A stretch of 64,000 nucleotides of DNA from positions 3,383,001 to 3,447,000 of the forward strand of contig NZ_CP133269.1 of the NCBI RefSeq assembly GCF_030915525.1. The letters run 5' to 3'. Below the pieces are notes generated by a model, which did no database searches, was not told where the DNA came from, and was given only the letters and a program-made list of their open reading frames with translations. Positions 9,094-18,001 of this stretch are shown here, piece after piece; positions within the stretch are counted from its first letter, which is position 1; each line of letters opens with the position of its first letter. Source of the stretch: Neobacillus sp. PS2-9. Lineage in GTDB: Bacteria > Bacillota > Bacilli > Bacillales > Cytobacillaceae. Both the position numbers and the translations under genes were made by a program.

Positions 9094-9957
9094 TTACTCC
9101 TTCATCCCGGCAGATAAATTAGCCCCTTTGATAAAGTAGCTCTGGAACAGAAAGAAAATAAGAATAATAGGAATCAGAACCATGACTGACATGGCCATCA
9201 AATAATTCCATTGAGTCTGAATACTGCCTTTAAAAGTTTGAAGACCCAGTTGCAGGGTATAAAGCTTTTCATCGCTAAGATACAATAACGGTGTTAAAAG
9301 GTCATTCCATGCTCCTGTAAAAGAAAAAATCCCAACTGTTAGTAACGCTGGCTTAACAAGCGGCATTACAATGGACCACCAAATGCGGAAATGGCTTGCA
9401 CCATCCATGAATGCCGCTTCGATGATTTCATTCGGTACTGTCATCATAAATTGTCGTATCAAAAAAATATTAAAAGCACTTCCTAAAAAAGCAGGTACAA
9501 TTAACGGTAGATACGTATTGACCCATCCTAATTTTGAAAATAGTATGTATTGTGGGATCAAGGTCACAAATCCAGGTATAATCATGGTCGAAAGAACAAG
9601 AACAAAAAGCGCGTTCCTTCCTTTAAAACTAACCTTTGCAAACCCGTAAGCAACAAAAGAGTTGATTAAAACGTTCCCTACCGTGCTGGCAACGGCAATT
9701 AGTAAGGTGTTCATACTCCATCTTGTAAAATCTCCCGTCTTCCACGCCTCTATATAATTGGAAAAATGGAATTGCTTCGGGAAAAAAGACGGTGGAAACT
9801 GCAAAATCTCCTGTGTTGATTTTAAGGAAGTGGAAATCATCCACCAAAGTGGTGTCAATAGTACGAAGCTCCCTAATAGTAGAATAAGGAATACAACCAA
9901 ATTCTTACTGTTCCATTCCTTCTTACGATAAATTTTTAATTCTCTTGAATCTCTCAT
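9094..9957 (-). CDS. Sugar ABC transporter permease (MalG/YesQ type)
   Basis: 287 residues with six membrane segments and the inner-membrane permease EAA-like loop (EAAFMDGASHFRIWWSIVMPLVKPALLTV in part, around residues 185-210) that contacts the ATPase. The C-terminus is the short ...FIKGANLSAGMKE seen in carbohydrate CUT1 permeases. Its ATG overlaps the stop of the upstream permease gene by four bases. Together they form the channel of a sugar importer. No ATPase gene is nearby; CUT1 importers of bacilli commonly share a general ATPase such as MsmX encoded elsewhere, which is the likely arrangement here. Confidence 0.9.
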   Translation of the reverse strand: MRDSRELKIYRKKEWNSKNLVVFLILLLGSFVLLTPLWWMISTSLKSTQEILQFPPSFFPKQFHFSNYIEAWKTGDFTRWSMNTLLIAVASTVGNVLINSFVAYGFAKVSFKGRNALFVLVLSTMIIPGFVTLIPQYILFSKLGWVNTYLPLIVPAFLGSAFNIFLIRQFMMTVPNEIIEAAFMDGASHFRIWWSIVMPLVKPALLTVGIFSFTGAWNDLLTPLLYLSDEKLYTLQLGLQTFKGSIQTQWNYLMAMSVMVLIPIILIFFLFQSYFIKGANLSAGMKE

Positions 9958-10931
9958 TTCCCATCTCCCCCCTCATAGTAAACCCACTTCTTTCCTGCTT
10001 TTAAATTCAGTACGGTTAATACCATGATGATGATAAATAGGAACCAAGCCATGGCGGATGCATATCCCATATCAAAGGACTTAAACGCATTGTTCCACAT
10101 GTGAAGATTATAGAAGAGCATAGAATTGGCCGGACCGCCCGTGCCATTTTGGGTCATCACATAAGCTTCCTGGAAAATTTGAAAGGATCCAATCGTACTG
10201 GTAATCACATCAAAGAATATAATGGGCGTTATTAACGGAAGGGTGATATGAAAAAACTTTTGGAAACTGTTGGCCCCTTCTAATTCAGCAGATTCATACA
10301 AGGAGGGTGAGATCCCCTGCATTCTGCCAAGATATAATAACATCCCGCCGCCCACACTCCACATTTTCATTAAAATTAGTGCGGGTTTTGTCCATTTTGG
10401 ATCAAAAAGCCAGTTAGGTCCATCGATTCCAAACATATGTAAGAATTGGTTAACTAATCCCGTTGAAGGGCTTAACAGCTGCATCCATAAAAAGTAGACC
10501 GCTACACCCGATAGTATAGCCGGAAGATAAAAAATGGTCCGAAAAACTTTTATTCCTTTAATTTTTTGATTCATTAAAACTGCTGCAAAAATCGCCCCTG
10601 CTGTAGTTAAAGGAACAGAAAAAATAACATAATAGACCGTATTCCACAGAGAAGTCCAAAACATATCATCTAAGGTGAACATCCTCTTGTAATTATCCAG
10701 ACCGATAAAATTCATTTTGGAGGTAATATTATAATCTGTAAAGCTGGCATATAGAGCAAATAACAAGGGCCCTGCTGTTAAACCGACAAAGCCAACCAGC
10801 CATGGAAAAATAAATACATATCCCGTAATGTTCCTTTTCCACTTTGATTGGGAAGCAGTTGGGAGAATTGCCGCTTTGGAAGCCTTTTCGGTAAATTGGA
10901 TTTTTGGTAATGTGGTATCGATTTGCTTCAT
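9954..10931 (-). CDS. Sugar ABC transporter permease (MalF/YesP type)
   Basis: 325 residues, six membrane segments after a cytoplasmic N-terminus (GYVFIFPWLVGFVGLTAGPL is the usual first segment). The coupling loop ESAELEGANSFQKFFHITLPL is the EAA motif for ATPase contact. GGAAGG precedes the ATG. It lies between the binding-protein gene and the second permease, a classical CUT1 order (binding protein, MalF-like, MalG-like). Substrate not predictable from sequence. Confidence 0.9.
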   Translation of the reverse strand: MKQIDTTLPKIQFTEKASKAAILPTASQSKWKRNITGYVFIFPWLVGFVGLTAGPLLFALYASFTDYNITSKMNFIGLDNYKRMFTLDDMFWTSLWNTVYYVIFSVPLTTAGAIFAAVLMNQKIKGIKVFRTIFYLPAILSGVAVYFLWMQLLSPSTGLVNQFLHMFGIDGPNWLFDPKWTKPALILMKMWSVGGGMLLYLGRMQGISPSLYESAELEGANSFQKFFHITLPLITPIIFFDVITSTIGSFQIFQEAYVMTQNGTGGPANSMLFYNLHMWNNAFKSFDMGYASAMAWFLFIIIMVLTVLNLKAGKKWVYYEGGDGK

Positions 10932-10994
10932 TATTGCTTTATCCTTCCTCTCTTATAAGCGGAAGAGAAGCACGATGGCTTCTCTTCTCACCTA

Positions 10995-12287
10995 TTATTT
11001 CTTCATTTTCCCCACATCTTTTGCCGCCTTTTCTAAAGCTTCCAAAGGAGAACGTTTGCCTTGAGTTGCAGACTCCACTAAAGGATTGATTCGGTTTTGA
11101 TAGTCTGGATAATGTGTGGGAACCGGTGACATCGTTGTGTATGGTAAAGCGTTCACTGCCTCTTGATAGACGATTTTGGAATCACCCGTTAACCCCTTCA
11201 ATGCACCTTCTGCTCCCTTGATATTAGCAACGTTATCATAATTCTTTTCAGCCCAATATTTTTGTGCTTTTTCACCTGTCAAGTACTTAATAAATTCCAT
11301 CGCTTCTTTCGGATGCTTGGCACCTTTAGGAACTTCCGCCACAAATCCACCTCCATCACTCCAATGCTTACTCTCCTTATCAAAAGATGGGATTGGAGCT
11401 ACACCAAAATTCATCTTCGTACCTGAGTCACGGATCTGGGTAAAGAATGTTGCTACATCCGTAAACATTGCAACCTTTCCTGCGATAAACGGATTGGCTT
11501 GTCCATTACTAAATTCGGCCTGGTAATTTTGGATTGTTTTATCGCCGTACTTCTTTTGCCAATCTGCCAGCCATTGTAGTGCCTTTACCTTATTAGGGGT
11601 ATTAATTTTTAACTTACCATTTTCAATGTAGCCATTTCCGTTATCCGCATTTTTCAGCCAACTTGGTGCCCCAAAGCCGCCAAACAAAGGATAAAATCCA
11701 ATTCTAGTGAATTGACCATCTTGCTTTTTATCCAGCTGCTGGGCATATTCCTCTAGCTCTTTCCACGTTTGGGGAGGTTTATTTGGATCTAATCCAGCCT
11801 CTTTGAAAGCATCCTTATTATAGAAAAGCAATCTAGTATCCGTGGTGAACGGAACAGCGTATGGCTTCCCTTTATATAAAACGGTGTTCCATAAATTCGG
11901 GTAAAATTGTTTTTTGAAGGTATCATCTTTTATGTACTGAGATAAATCTTCTGCTTGATTGTTTTCTGCGCGCTGTGCCACACTGTTTATATCATTGATG
12001 ACCACATCTGCAGGGTTTCCTGCTGCTACTGCGGCAAGATTTTTGGTCCAAATATCTCCCCATGGGATAAATGTATGTTTTACAATAATTCGATCTTGGG
12101 ATTGATTAAAATCATTGACGATTTTTTCAATAACCGGTCTTCTTGTTTCTGAGCCCCAGAAGGTCCAAAAGTTTACTACCACCTTCTCTTTTGCCTCGGC
12201 TGTATCTGTTTTACTAGCACAACCTGATAGAATCGATGATAAAATGAAGATTCCTGCTAATAACAAACTACTAAACCTATTTTTCAT
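10995..12287 (-). CDS. Extracellular sugar-binding lipoprotein of ABC importer
   Basis: 430 residues with a lipoprotein signal peptide whose lipobox is LSGC (Cys23). The mature part begins VVNFWTFWGSE and contains the family 1 solute-binding pattern around GKPYAVPFTTDTRLLFYNKDAFKEAG (read in two pieces, residues 118-145). It captures the sugar outside the membrane for the two permeases downstream. First gene of the operon, with 175 bases of upstream DNA that should hold the promoter; I did not find a convincing catabolite-responsive element there. Confidence 0.9.
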   Translation of the reverse strand: MKNRFSSLLLAGIFILSSILSGCASKTDTAEAKEKVVVNFWTFWGSETRRPVIEKIVNDFNQSQDRIIVKHTFIPWGDIWTKNLAAVAAGNPADVVINDINSVAQRAENNQAEDLSQYIKDDTFKKQFYPNLWNTVLYKGKPYAVPFTTDTRLLFYNKDAFKEAGLDPNKPPQTWKELEEYAQQLDKKQDGQFTRIGFYPLFGGFGAPSWLKNADNGNGYIENGKLKINTPNKVKALQWLADWQKKYGDKTIQNYQAEFSNGQANPFIAGKVAMFTDVATFFTQIRDSGTKMNFGVAPIPSFDKESKHWSDGGGFVAEVPKGAKHPKEAMEFIKYLTGEKAQKYWAEKNYDNVANIKGAEGALKGLTGDSKIVYQEAVNALPYTTMSPVPTHYPDYQNRINPLVESATQGKRSPLEALEKAAKDVGKMKK

Positions 12288-12462
12288 TCGTTCAAGCCTC
12301 CTAGATGTGTTTTATTTTTTATAAAAACAAACTTATTACATTAGGAGGAATACCCAGGTATTGGTCAAATAAACCTGCTTGTTGTCAAAATAGGAATAAG
12401 GTACGAGGGTGCTTAAGGTGAGGAAGTGAATCGTGGTAGTTTCCTAAGGAGAATTACCTATC

Positions 12463-13104
12463 TCAAGAAGAGGTGTTTCGGAAAAATTCATATTCAGACT
12501 TTTGATGTCTTGAAACATATTTATTATTAGTAACCCAAAAACGCCATGGATAGTCCCGGGCTTCACCAGAGTTGTCAATTCCAATCCTTTTTCCAGCCGA
12601 AATGCTTTCTGGACTGTAGCCTTTGGCAATATATAACGGGGTAATCGTTAGACGGTGCCCATAGTCCTCCATTGAAATACCCATTGATTTTGTCAGTTTT
12701 CCAGGGCCGTTTGTCAGACTGTTCAGATCGTCAAGTCCTCTTCGGATTTTCATAATCTCAATTCCGTACAGAGGCTCCAGTGCCCGAACCAAAACGGCTT
12801 CAGGTTTTTCTTCACCTCCGCTGACAACATTAATGAGGCAATGTGTATGCATTAAATAAGTATAGGCAAGTCCGGAACGTTGAAACATGACCTCTGTTCT
12901 TGCAGTCCGTTTGTTGTTATAACTGTGTGCCGCCCTGTCATCAGGACCGATGTAAGCTTCTGTTTCCACAATGTATCCAGCCGTAATACCCTCATTCGTT
13001 TCTTTTACAAGAATGCACCCTAGCAATGCCTTTGCCAATTCAAGAGTAGGCTGTTCAAAAAATGAATCAGGTAACGGAATAAAGTTATTTGAAAAATCCT
13101 CCAA
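12463..13104 (-). CDS. 3-methyladenine DNA glycosylase (AAG/MPG family)
   Basis: About 213 residues of the mammalian-type alkyladenine glycosylase fold: LAKALLGCILVKE, the catalytic region IVETEAYIGPDDRAAHSYNNKRTART, LMHTHCLINVV, and LTNGPGKLTKSMGI. It excises alkylated and deaminated purines in base excision repair. I choose TTG at 13104 because GGAGGT lies seven bases before it; an ATG at 13119 is in frame but overlaps that ribosome site. It diverges from the UDG-like gene. Confidence 0.9.
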   Translation of the reverse strand: MEDFSNNFIPLPDSFFEQPTLELAKALLGCILVKETNEGITAGYIVETEAYIGPDDRAAHSYNNKRTARTEVMFQRSGLAYTYLMHTHCLINVVSGGEEKPEAVLVRALEPLYGIEIMKIRRGLDDLNSLTNGPGKLTKSMGISMEDYGHRLTITPLYIAKGYSPESISAGKRIGIDNSGEARDYPWRFWVTNNKYVSRHQKSEYEFFRNTSS

Positions 13105-13263
13105 TTGATTTACCTCCATTCTCTATTACTTTTCTTCTGTTTCTATAGGATTCATTTCTTCTATTTTATATATTTACCCGTGTTTCTTTTATTTAATAGG
13201 CAGGTTGGGAATATTACAATAAGGTCATTGGCATTACTTTTTAAGACATGGGAGGAAAAATCT

Positions 13264-14004
13264 ATGGGAATTGTGACGGGAGCAAAATTTCATTTATATA
13301 AAGAGAAAATATTTTCTCTTCAATTGCCGTTATCCGATCATGACCTATTAAATTCAACTTTCTTATTAGAAAGGGATGTACAGAAAAAATTAGAGGTCTA
13401 TTACACCCCTTTTGATTACATAAATGAGCACGCAAAGGTGGTTCTAGCAGGCATTACACCTGGTCTCCATCAAATGAAAAAAGCGTATATAACTGTTATT
13501 GAAAATAGACATTTAGGTGACGAGGAACTACTTCATCAGGTCAAAAAAAGTGCCAGCTTTGAGGGATCAATGAGAAACAACCTTATTTCCATGCTTGATG
13601 AACTTGAATTGCCAAGGTATCTAGGAATTTCGTCTTCAAGCCATCTTTTTGGGGAATCAAGTCATCTTGTTTACACTACCTCCATTCTTCCGCATGCGGT
13701 ATTTTACAATCATCAAAATTTTAACGGTTCAAGGCCCAATATTTTAAAAACTGACATGCTATTGGCATATGTAAACAATTATTTTATCAAAGAAATCTCA
13801 AAAATTGAAAATCCATTGATTATCCCTCTAGGTGTGAATGTTAGTAAAGTTCTTACTTATTTTTATAAAGAAAAACCTATTTTGAGAGGATTCCCTCATC
13901 CTTCAGGAAGTAACGGCCATCGGCACAGACAATTCCGCGAGAATAAAGAGGATATGAGAAGACAAATCGAGAATTATTTTACAGACCATTCGTTAGGAGT
14001 TTAG
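13264..14004 (+). CDS. Uracil-DNA-glycosylase-superfamily-like protein
   Basis: About 246 residues. Residues about 58-70 (VVLAGITPGLHQM) resemble motif 1 of the uracil-DNA glycosylase fold, and FPHPSGSNGHRHRQF near the C-terminus resembles the HPSP DNA-binding loop of that fold. I recognise no exact family. The ATG at 13264 follows GGGAGG; the open frame extends upstream to 13105 but those residues are hydrophobic and overlap the promoter region of the divergent glycosylase. It is followed after five bases by a phosphoesterase gene and is probably co-transcribed with it. A nucleic-acid repair or base-removal role is inference. Confidence 0.55.
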   Translation: MGIVTGAKFHLYKEKIFSLQLPLSDHDLLNSTFLLERDVQKKLEVYYTPFDYINEHAKVVLAGITPGLHQMKKAYITVIENRHLGDEELLHQVKKSASFEGSMRNNLISMLDELELPRYLGISSSSHLFGESSHLVYTTSILPHAVFYNHQNFNGSRPNILKTDMLLAYVNNYFIKEISKIENPLIIPLGVNVSKVLTYFYKEKPILRGFPHPSGSNGHRHRQFRENKEDMRRQIENYFTDHSLGV

Positions 14005-14009
14005 TAAAT

Positions 14010-14750
14010 ATGGAAAAAATCGCTGTCATTTCAGACATTCATGGAAATATCCCTGCACTAGAATCTGTGCTAATTGATATAGGTTCTAGAAACATTAAGA
14101 GAATTATTTGCCTAGGTGATTTAGTAGGCAAAGGCCCACAATCTAATATGGCAATACAACTAATTCAAAAGCATTGTGATCGTGTGATTAGAGGAAATTG
14201 GGATGATTTTTTTCCTAAACCCCAAGAATCGGACACAATTAAGTGGCATCAAAACCAATTACCAAAAAACCAAATGGATTATTTAAAAGACCTCCCCTTT
14301 TCTGTCGAGTTTATGATGAGTGGAAAACTAGTCAGAATGTTTCATGCTTCACCCAGAAGTGTGTATGAAAGAATACAGCCATGGGACTTACTCGAACGAC
14401 GCTTAAGTATGTTCGAAAACACTGCATACACAGAAAATATAGCAGGAGAAAGGGAGCCGGATGTCGTTTGTTATGGAGATATTCATAATGCTTATCAGCA
14501 AAATATAAAAGGTAAAACTTTATGTAATGTCGGCAGCGTTGGTAATCCGCTTGATCTCACTCAAGCTTCCTATTCCATACTTGAGGGAGAATATAACCAA
14601 ACTGAAAATGGAGTGTTTTCGATACATCTTGTTCGTGTTCCATATGATATAGAATTATCAATCCAATTAGCTAAAGAAGCGGCAATGCCCGAGCTTGAAG
14701 AATATATTCAGGAATTAACCACGGCAAAATATAGAGGGTTAAATAAGTAG
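14010..14750 (+). CDS. Calcineurin-like metallophosphoesterase
   Basis: 246 residues with the di-metal phosphoesterase motifs in order: ISDIHGNIPAL, GDLVGKGP, RGNWDD, a histidine in MFHASPR, and CYGDIHNAY. The fold matches the YfcE/DR1281-like group acting on phosphodiesters or phosphomonoesters. Five bases separate it from the upstream UDG-like gene, suggesting one transcript. Substrate unknown. Confidence 0.85.
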   Translation: MEKIAVISDIHGNIPALESVLIDIGSRNIKRIICLGDLVGKGPQSNMAIQLIQKHCDRVIRGNWDDFFPKPQESDTIKWHQNQLPKNQMDYLKDLPFSVEFMMSGKLVRMFHASPRSVYERIQPWDLLERRLSMFENTAYTENIAGEREPDVVCYGDIHNAYQQNIKGKTLCNVGSVGNPLDLTQASYSILEGEYNQTENGVFSIHLVRVPYDIELSIQLAKEAAMPELEEYIQELTTAKYRGLNK

Positions 14751-14771
14751 AGGAGAAATCAATTTTTATAA

Positions 14772-14804
14772 GGCATGAATTCGAGTAAGTCTCGAACGCA
14801 TGCC
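14772..14804. other. Imperfect hairpin between convergent genes
   Basis: GGCATG pairs with CATGCC and TTCGAG with CTCGAA, separated by a two-base internal loop, with a five-base apical loop. There is no clear T run. It may end the phosphoesterase transcript or stabilise the 3' end. Confidence 0.5.
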
Positions 14805-14846
14805 AAAGAGGGCTTCTAATCAGACGGGACTCAATTTTCGTGTTTA

Positions 14847-15491
14847 TCACAAATCTAGCTGCCCCACTATTTTTGTCCCATGTACTTCACTTATTTTAAG
14901 CTTACTAGTAATAAAATGTAGGTTCTTGTCTGTAATTCCACCACCGGGCATAATAATTATTTTGTCTTTCGCATAGTCCACTAATTCTTTCAACCGGTTC
15001 AGGTTGTCTTCGATTGAACTAGATTCTGGCCCTCCGTGAGTTAAAATCCGTTTCACTCCATGTTTCGCAAGCCAATCAATAGCTTCAAATTGATATTCGG
15101 GTTTTATATGATCGAATGCCATATGAAAGGTAATATCAAGCCCTTTCGCAGAATCTAGCAAATGTAAAATGGACTCTTCATCAATCCAGCCTGACTCATT
15201 TAAACAACCAAAGACCACTCCGTCTGTTCCTAACTGTTTGAAATGGACAATATCATTTTGCATAATCCTAATTTCTTCTTTAGTATGTATAAAGTTTCCA
15301 CCTCTTGGCCTTACCAAGGTCATGACCTTCGTATGGTGGAGGTGACAATATGTAATGGTTTTTGCAGCTACCCCATGACTAACCGTTGTGCCCCCTACAG
15401 CTAGGTTGTCACAAAGTTCAATGCGATTCCCCCCTCGCGCAATTGCCATAGGAACCCATGTGAAATTCTCAACACAAACTTCTTTAAGCAT
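14847..15491 (-). CDS. cutC: CutC family protein
   Basis: About 214 residues with the CutC signature: MLKEVCVENF, GGNRIELCDNLAVGGTT, VMTLVRPRGGNF, IMPGGGITDKN, and EVHGTKI near the end. CutC proteins are TIM barrels once linked to copper tolerance; their reaction is uncertain. The ATG at 15491 follows AAAGGTG; residues upstream in the open frame are not family-like. It is the last gene downstream of the sugar-acid operon, after a 124-base gap, so it may be read from its own promoter. Its presence beside 2-keto-3-deoxy sugar genes hints at a metabolic rather than copper role, which is speculation. Confidence 0.88.
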   Translation of the reverse strand: MLKEVCVENFTWVPMAIARGGNRIELCDNLAVGGTTVSHGVAAKTITYCHLHHTKVMTLVRPRGGNFIHTKEEIRIMQNDIVHFKQLGTDGVVFGCLNESGWIDEESILHLLDSAKGLDITFHMAFDHIKPEYQFEAIDWLAKHGVKRILTHGGPESSSIEDNLNRLKELVDYAKDKIIIMPGGGITDKNLHFITSKLKISEVHGTKIVGQLDL

Positions 15492-15615
15492 ATAAACACA
15501 CCTTTTTTGTTTGAGGATATTAATTAATATAATATCACAGCGTTGTTTCCCACACCGCAAACTCCACCGTAAAAAAACACACCCTCATAAAAATGAAAAG
15601 TGCGTTTATACTACA

Positions 15616-16608
15616 TTATGAAAATCCTCGCATTTCTGACAAACAAATAGAACCATAGCCTGCTAAGTCTTCTAAATCTTTGCTATCAACGGAGGTTACT
15701 TGGGAAAAATACTTATCTTCATTAAAAATGACTTCATATGCTTGTTTTAATATATCTTTGCCAGCAATAACCACATTAGAATTTTTATTAAACGCAAGAG
15801 CCTTACTATTCTTAACTGCTTTTAATTCGTCTGATAACACTACTCCTAATAAGAAGTTTGCCTTTTGATTTACAGTTAAATCAGTAAATTGATCCATAAT
15901 TCTGACGGTAAAAGTAAGCCTGCTTAGACCATATTGTTGACTATTTTTATACCCCTGAATAATCATATCTTTCTCAAGCTCGTCTGCAAAAGATTTCTCC
16001 AGGGCATTGGCAATAATAGTGTGATTTGTAATTACAGAGAGAATCTCGCCTGCAAGAGATGTTAAACACCCAGTTATTTTATTGTTCTCATCAATGGCAA
16101 CATATTTTGAATGGGATCCAGGTAATACAATGACAGAAGGTCCTGAAAGATTTAAACGTCTGATTAATGCTATTGTCTCGACTTCTTCCCCCCGCATCAT
16201 ATCCATAGCTTCACAATTTTCCATGGTTATTTCCGAAACATTATTCTTTACTCCTGGGACAAACCAAATTTCTTTTTCCACAATGTCGGGAAGATATTGA
16301 CTTATCATACCGTCTGCAACCTCTTGCATACCAACAGGTGCGGTTAGGTGTGGGACTTCAAAAACACCTACATTTGATGTAATCATGCCTGATGCTAGTA
16401 TTTTAGTCACATCTCCTAACCTAAGCATGTTTGCTGATAAAACTTCATCAATACCTTCTTTTATGCTTGCTTTAAGGCGGGAATTGTTTCCATCCACAGC
16501 TGTATCACGAACGCCTACTTCTTTTGAAGTTTTATAGTGGGCTATATCATTTTTCCATAAAGTTATTCTCGTATTTGTGGTTCCTGTATCAATCGTTATA
16601 GTATACAT
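15616..16608 (-). CDS. dgoK: 2-dehydro-3-deoxygalactonokinase
   Basis: 330 residues. The start ITIDTGTTNTRITLW is the ATP-binding phosphate loop of DgoK/KDGal kinases, and VIVLPGSHSKYV plus GCLTSLAGEILSVI are the further nucleotide and substrate segments. It phosphorylates 2-keto-3-deoxygalactonate at the 6 position, giving the substrate of the aldolase encoded two genes upstream. It begins 15 bases after the RraA-like gene. The family call is firm; the true sugar acid could be an epimer. Confidence 0.87.
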   Translation of the reverse strand: MYTITIDTGTTNTRITLWKNDIAHYKTSKEVGVRDTAVDGNNSRLKASIKEGIDEVLSANMLRLGDVTKILASGMITSNVGVFEVPHLTAPVGMQEVADGMISQYLPDIVEKEIWFVPGVKNNVSEITMENCEAMDMMRGEEVETIALIRRLNLSGPSVIVLPGSHSKYVAIDENNKITGCLTSLAGEILSVITNHTIIANALEKSFADELEKDMIIQGYKNSQQYGLSRLTFTVRIMDQFTDLTVNQKANFLLGVVLSDELKAVKNSKALAFNKNSNVVIAGKDILKQAYEVIFNEDKYFSQVTSVDSKDLEDLAGYGSICLSEMRGFS

Positions 16609-16623
16609 TTAAATACACCTCTA

Positions 16624-17301
16624 TTAGATACGGCCGAACTTATTTAATAACTCCTCAACAGTCGCACCTCGTAATATTTCCTCACGTGTAGCAATTTCTT
16701 TATCAGCTTGTTCACGAGCAATTGCATAAACTTTTTCTAAATCTTCGTACGGAACCACAGCAACACCAATTTCGTCCGCTACAATTAAATCTCCAGGGTT
16801 TACAATTACCCCTCCACAAGTAATTGGTACGTTAATTTCGATAGGTTCTTTTCTTCCGGAATAAGCGGTATGCGCTGCACGAGGACCACAGACTTTAGCA
16901 GTGACTGGAAAATCAAGCAATCTTGCTTCATCATTATCTCGGCAACTGCCATCTATAACGGCTCCAACTATTCCTGCATTTCTAGCAATTCCCGACATTA
17001 ATCCCCCCCAGATGGAAGTTTCAGTTTCACCGAACGCATCAATAACTATCACATCACCTGGTTTTGCAATTTCAAATACACCTAAGCAATCAACAATATC
17101 TCCTGCAGTCAATTTCACCGTAATAGCTGGACCGATTATTTTTTTGTCTGCACCTTTTGGTTTCATATCATGACGCATTACGTTACTACGCTCCATTGCA
17201 TCCCCAACCACACATGATAATGATAATACGTTATACATTTCACGGAATGGCGCAATTAATTTCTCATCAACATCTGGTCTAGGTTTAACTATATTTTTCA
17301 T
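16624..17301 (-). CDS. RraA-like protein / 4-hydroxy-4-methyl-2-oxoglutarate aldolase family
   Basis: 225 residues with the RraA/HMG-aldolase core: GDIVDCLGVFEIAKPGDVIVIDA, WGGLMSGIARNAGIVGAVIDG and the Arg-Asp of SCRDNDE, which in the enzymes binds the oxo-acid and metal. True RraA inhibitors of RNase E would be pointless here, so a class II pyruvate aldolase or oxaloacetate decarboxylase is more likely. It is embedded in the sugar-acid operon, three bases after the KDPG-type aldolase gene, giving two possible aldol-cleaving enzymes in one operon. Confidence 0.82.
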   Translation of the reverse strand: MKNIVKPRPDVDEKLIAPFREMYNVLSLSCVVGDAMERSNVMRHDMKPKGADKKIIGPAITVKLTAGDIVDCLGVFEIAKPGDVIVIDAFGETETSIWGGLMSGIARNAGIVGAVIDGSCRDNDEARLLDFPVTAKVCGPRAAHTAYSGRKEPIEINVPITCGGVIVNPGDLIVADEIGVAVVPYEDLEKVYAIAREQADKEIATREEILRGATVEELLNKFGRI

Positions 17302-17304
17302 CTT

Positions 17305-17970
17305 TTATCCCTCCGAATTAAGTTTAATATTTAAGGTAAATTGTTCAGCTACACTTTTTATATGTTCATAGTTTCTATCTTTGATAGCTTCCTTATTTAC
17401 TAAGCTCCCACTTACCCCTACCCCACGGACACCTAAATCCAAATACTCTTTAACATTTTCAGGAGTTATTCCCCCTACGGCTAGGAATGGGATATGTTCA
17501 AGTGGCTTCATTAGAGCAGTAATATAACTTTTACTAAGTTCACCAGCAGGGAATAATTTTACAAAGTCAGCACCTAAGCTATAAGCCAAAACAGCTTCGG
17601 TTGGAGTTAAGGCTCCTGGTATTGAAACTGCATTTAATGCAATTGTTTTTTTGATAACAATATCATCTACATTTGGTGAAATGATAAATTGTGCACCAGC
17701 CTCTACAGCTGCCTCCACTTCTCTTTCTGTTAAAACTGTACCAGCACCGACATATACTTGGTCACCGAAATATTCCACAATTTTCTTAATCTTGTTTGAT
17801 GTATCTTCAATACAATTATCTTGTATATGATCAAAAGTAATCTCCAACAGTCTTATCCCACCATCAATCATGGCTTGAACCGTTCCTATTAAATCCTTTT
17901 CTTCAATTCCACGCATGATAGCGATAAGCTTATGATTATGTATTAATCTAGTAATCTCTAATTTGCCCAT
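17305..17970 (-). CDS. KDPG/KDPGal aldolase (Eda/DgoA family)
   Basis: 221 residues of the class I KDPG aldolase family. LLEITFDH carries the catalytic Glu, GAGTVLTEREVEAAVEAGAQFIISP the usual core, and FVKLFPAGE the Schiff-base lysine; LAVGGITPEN is the phosphate-binding loop. It splits 2-keto-3-deoxy-6-phospho-gluconate or -galactonate into pyruvate and glyceraldehyde 3-phosphate. With DgoK in the same operon, the galactonate isomer is the more likely substrate. Confidence 0.9.
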   Translation of the reverse strand: MGKLEITRLIHNHKLIAIMRGIEEKDLIGTVQAMIDGGIRLLEITFDHIQDNCIEDTSNKIKKIVEYFGDQVYVGAGTVLTEREVEAAVEAGAQFIISPNVDDIVIKKTIALNAVSIPGALTPTEAVLAYSLGADFVKLFPAGELSKSYITALMKPLEHIPFLAVGGITPENVKEYLDLGVRGVGVSGSLVNKEAIKDRNYEHIKSVAEQFTLNIKLNSEG

Positions 17971-18001
17971 CTCTGACCACTTCTTTCTATTTCATTCGTA
18001 T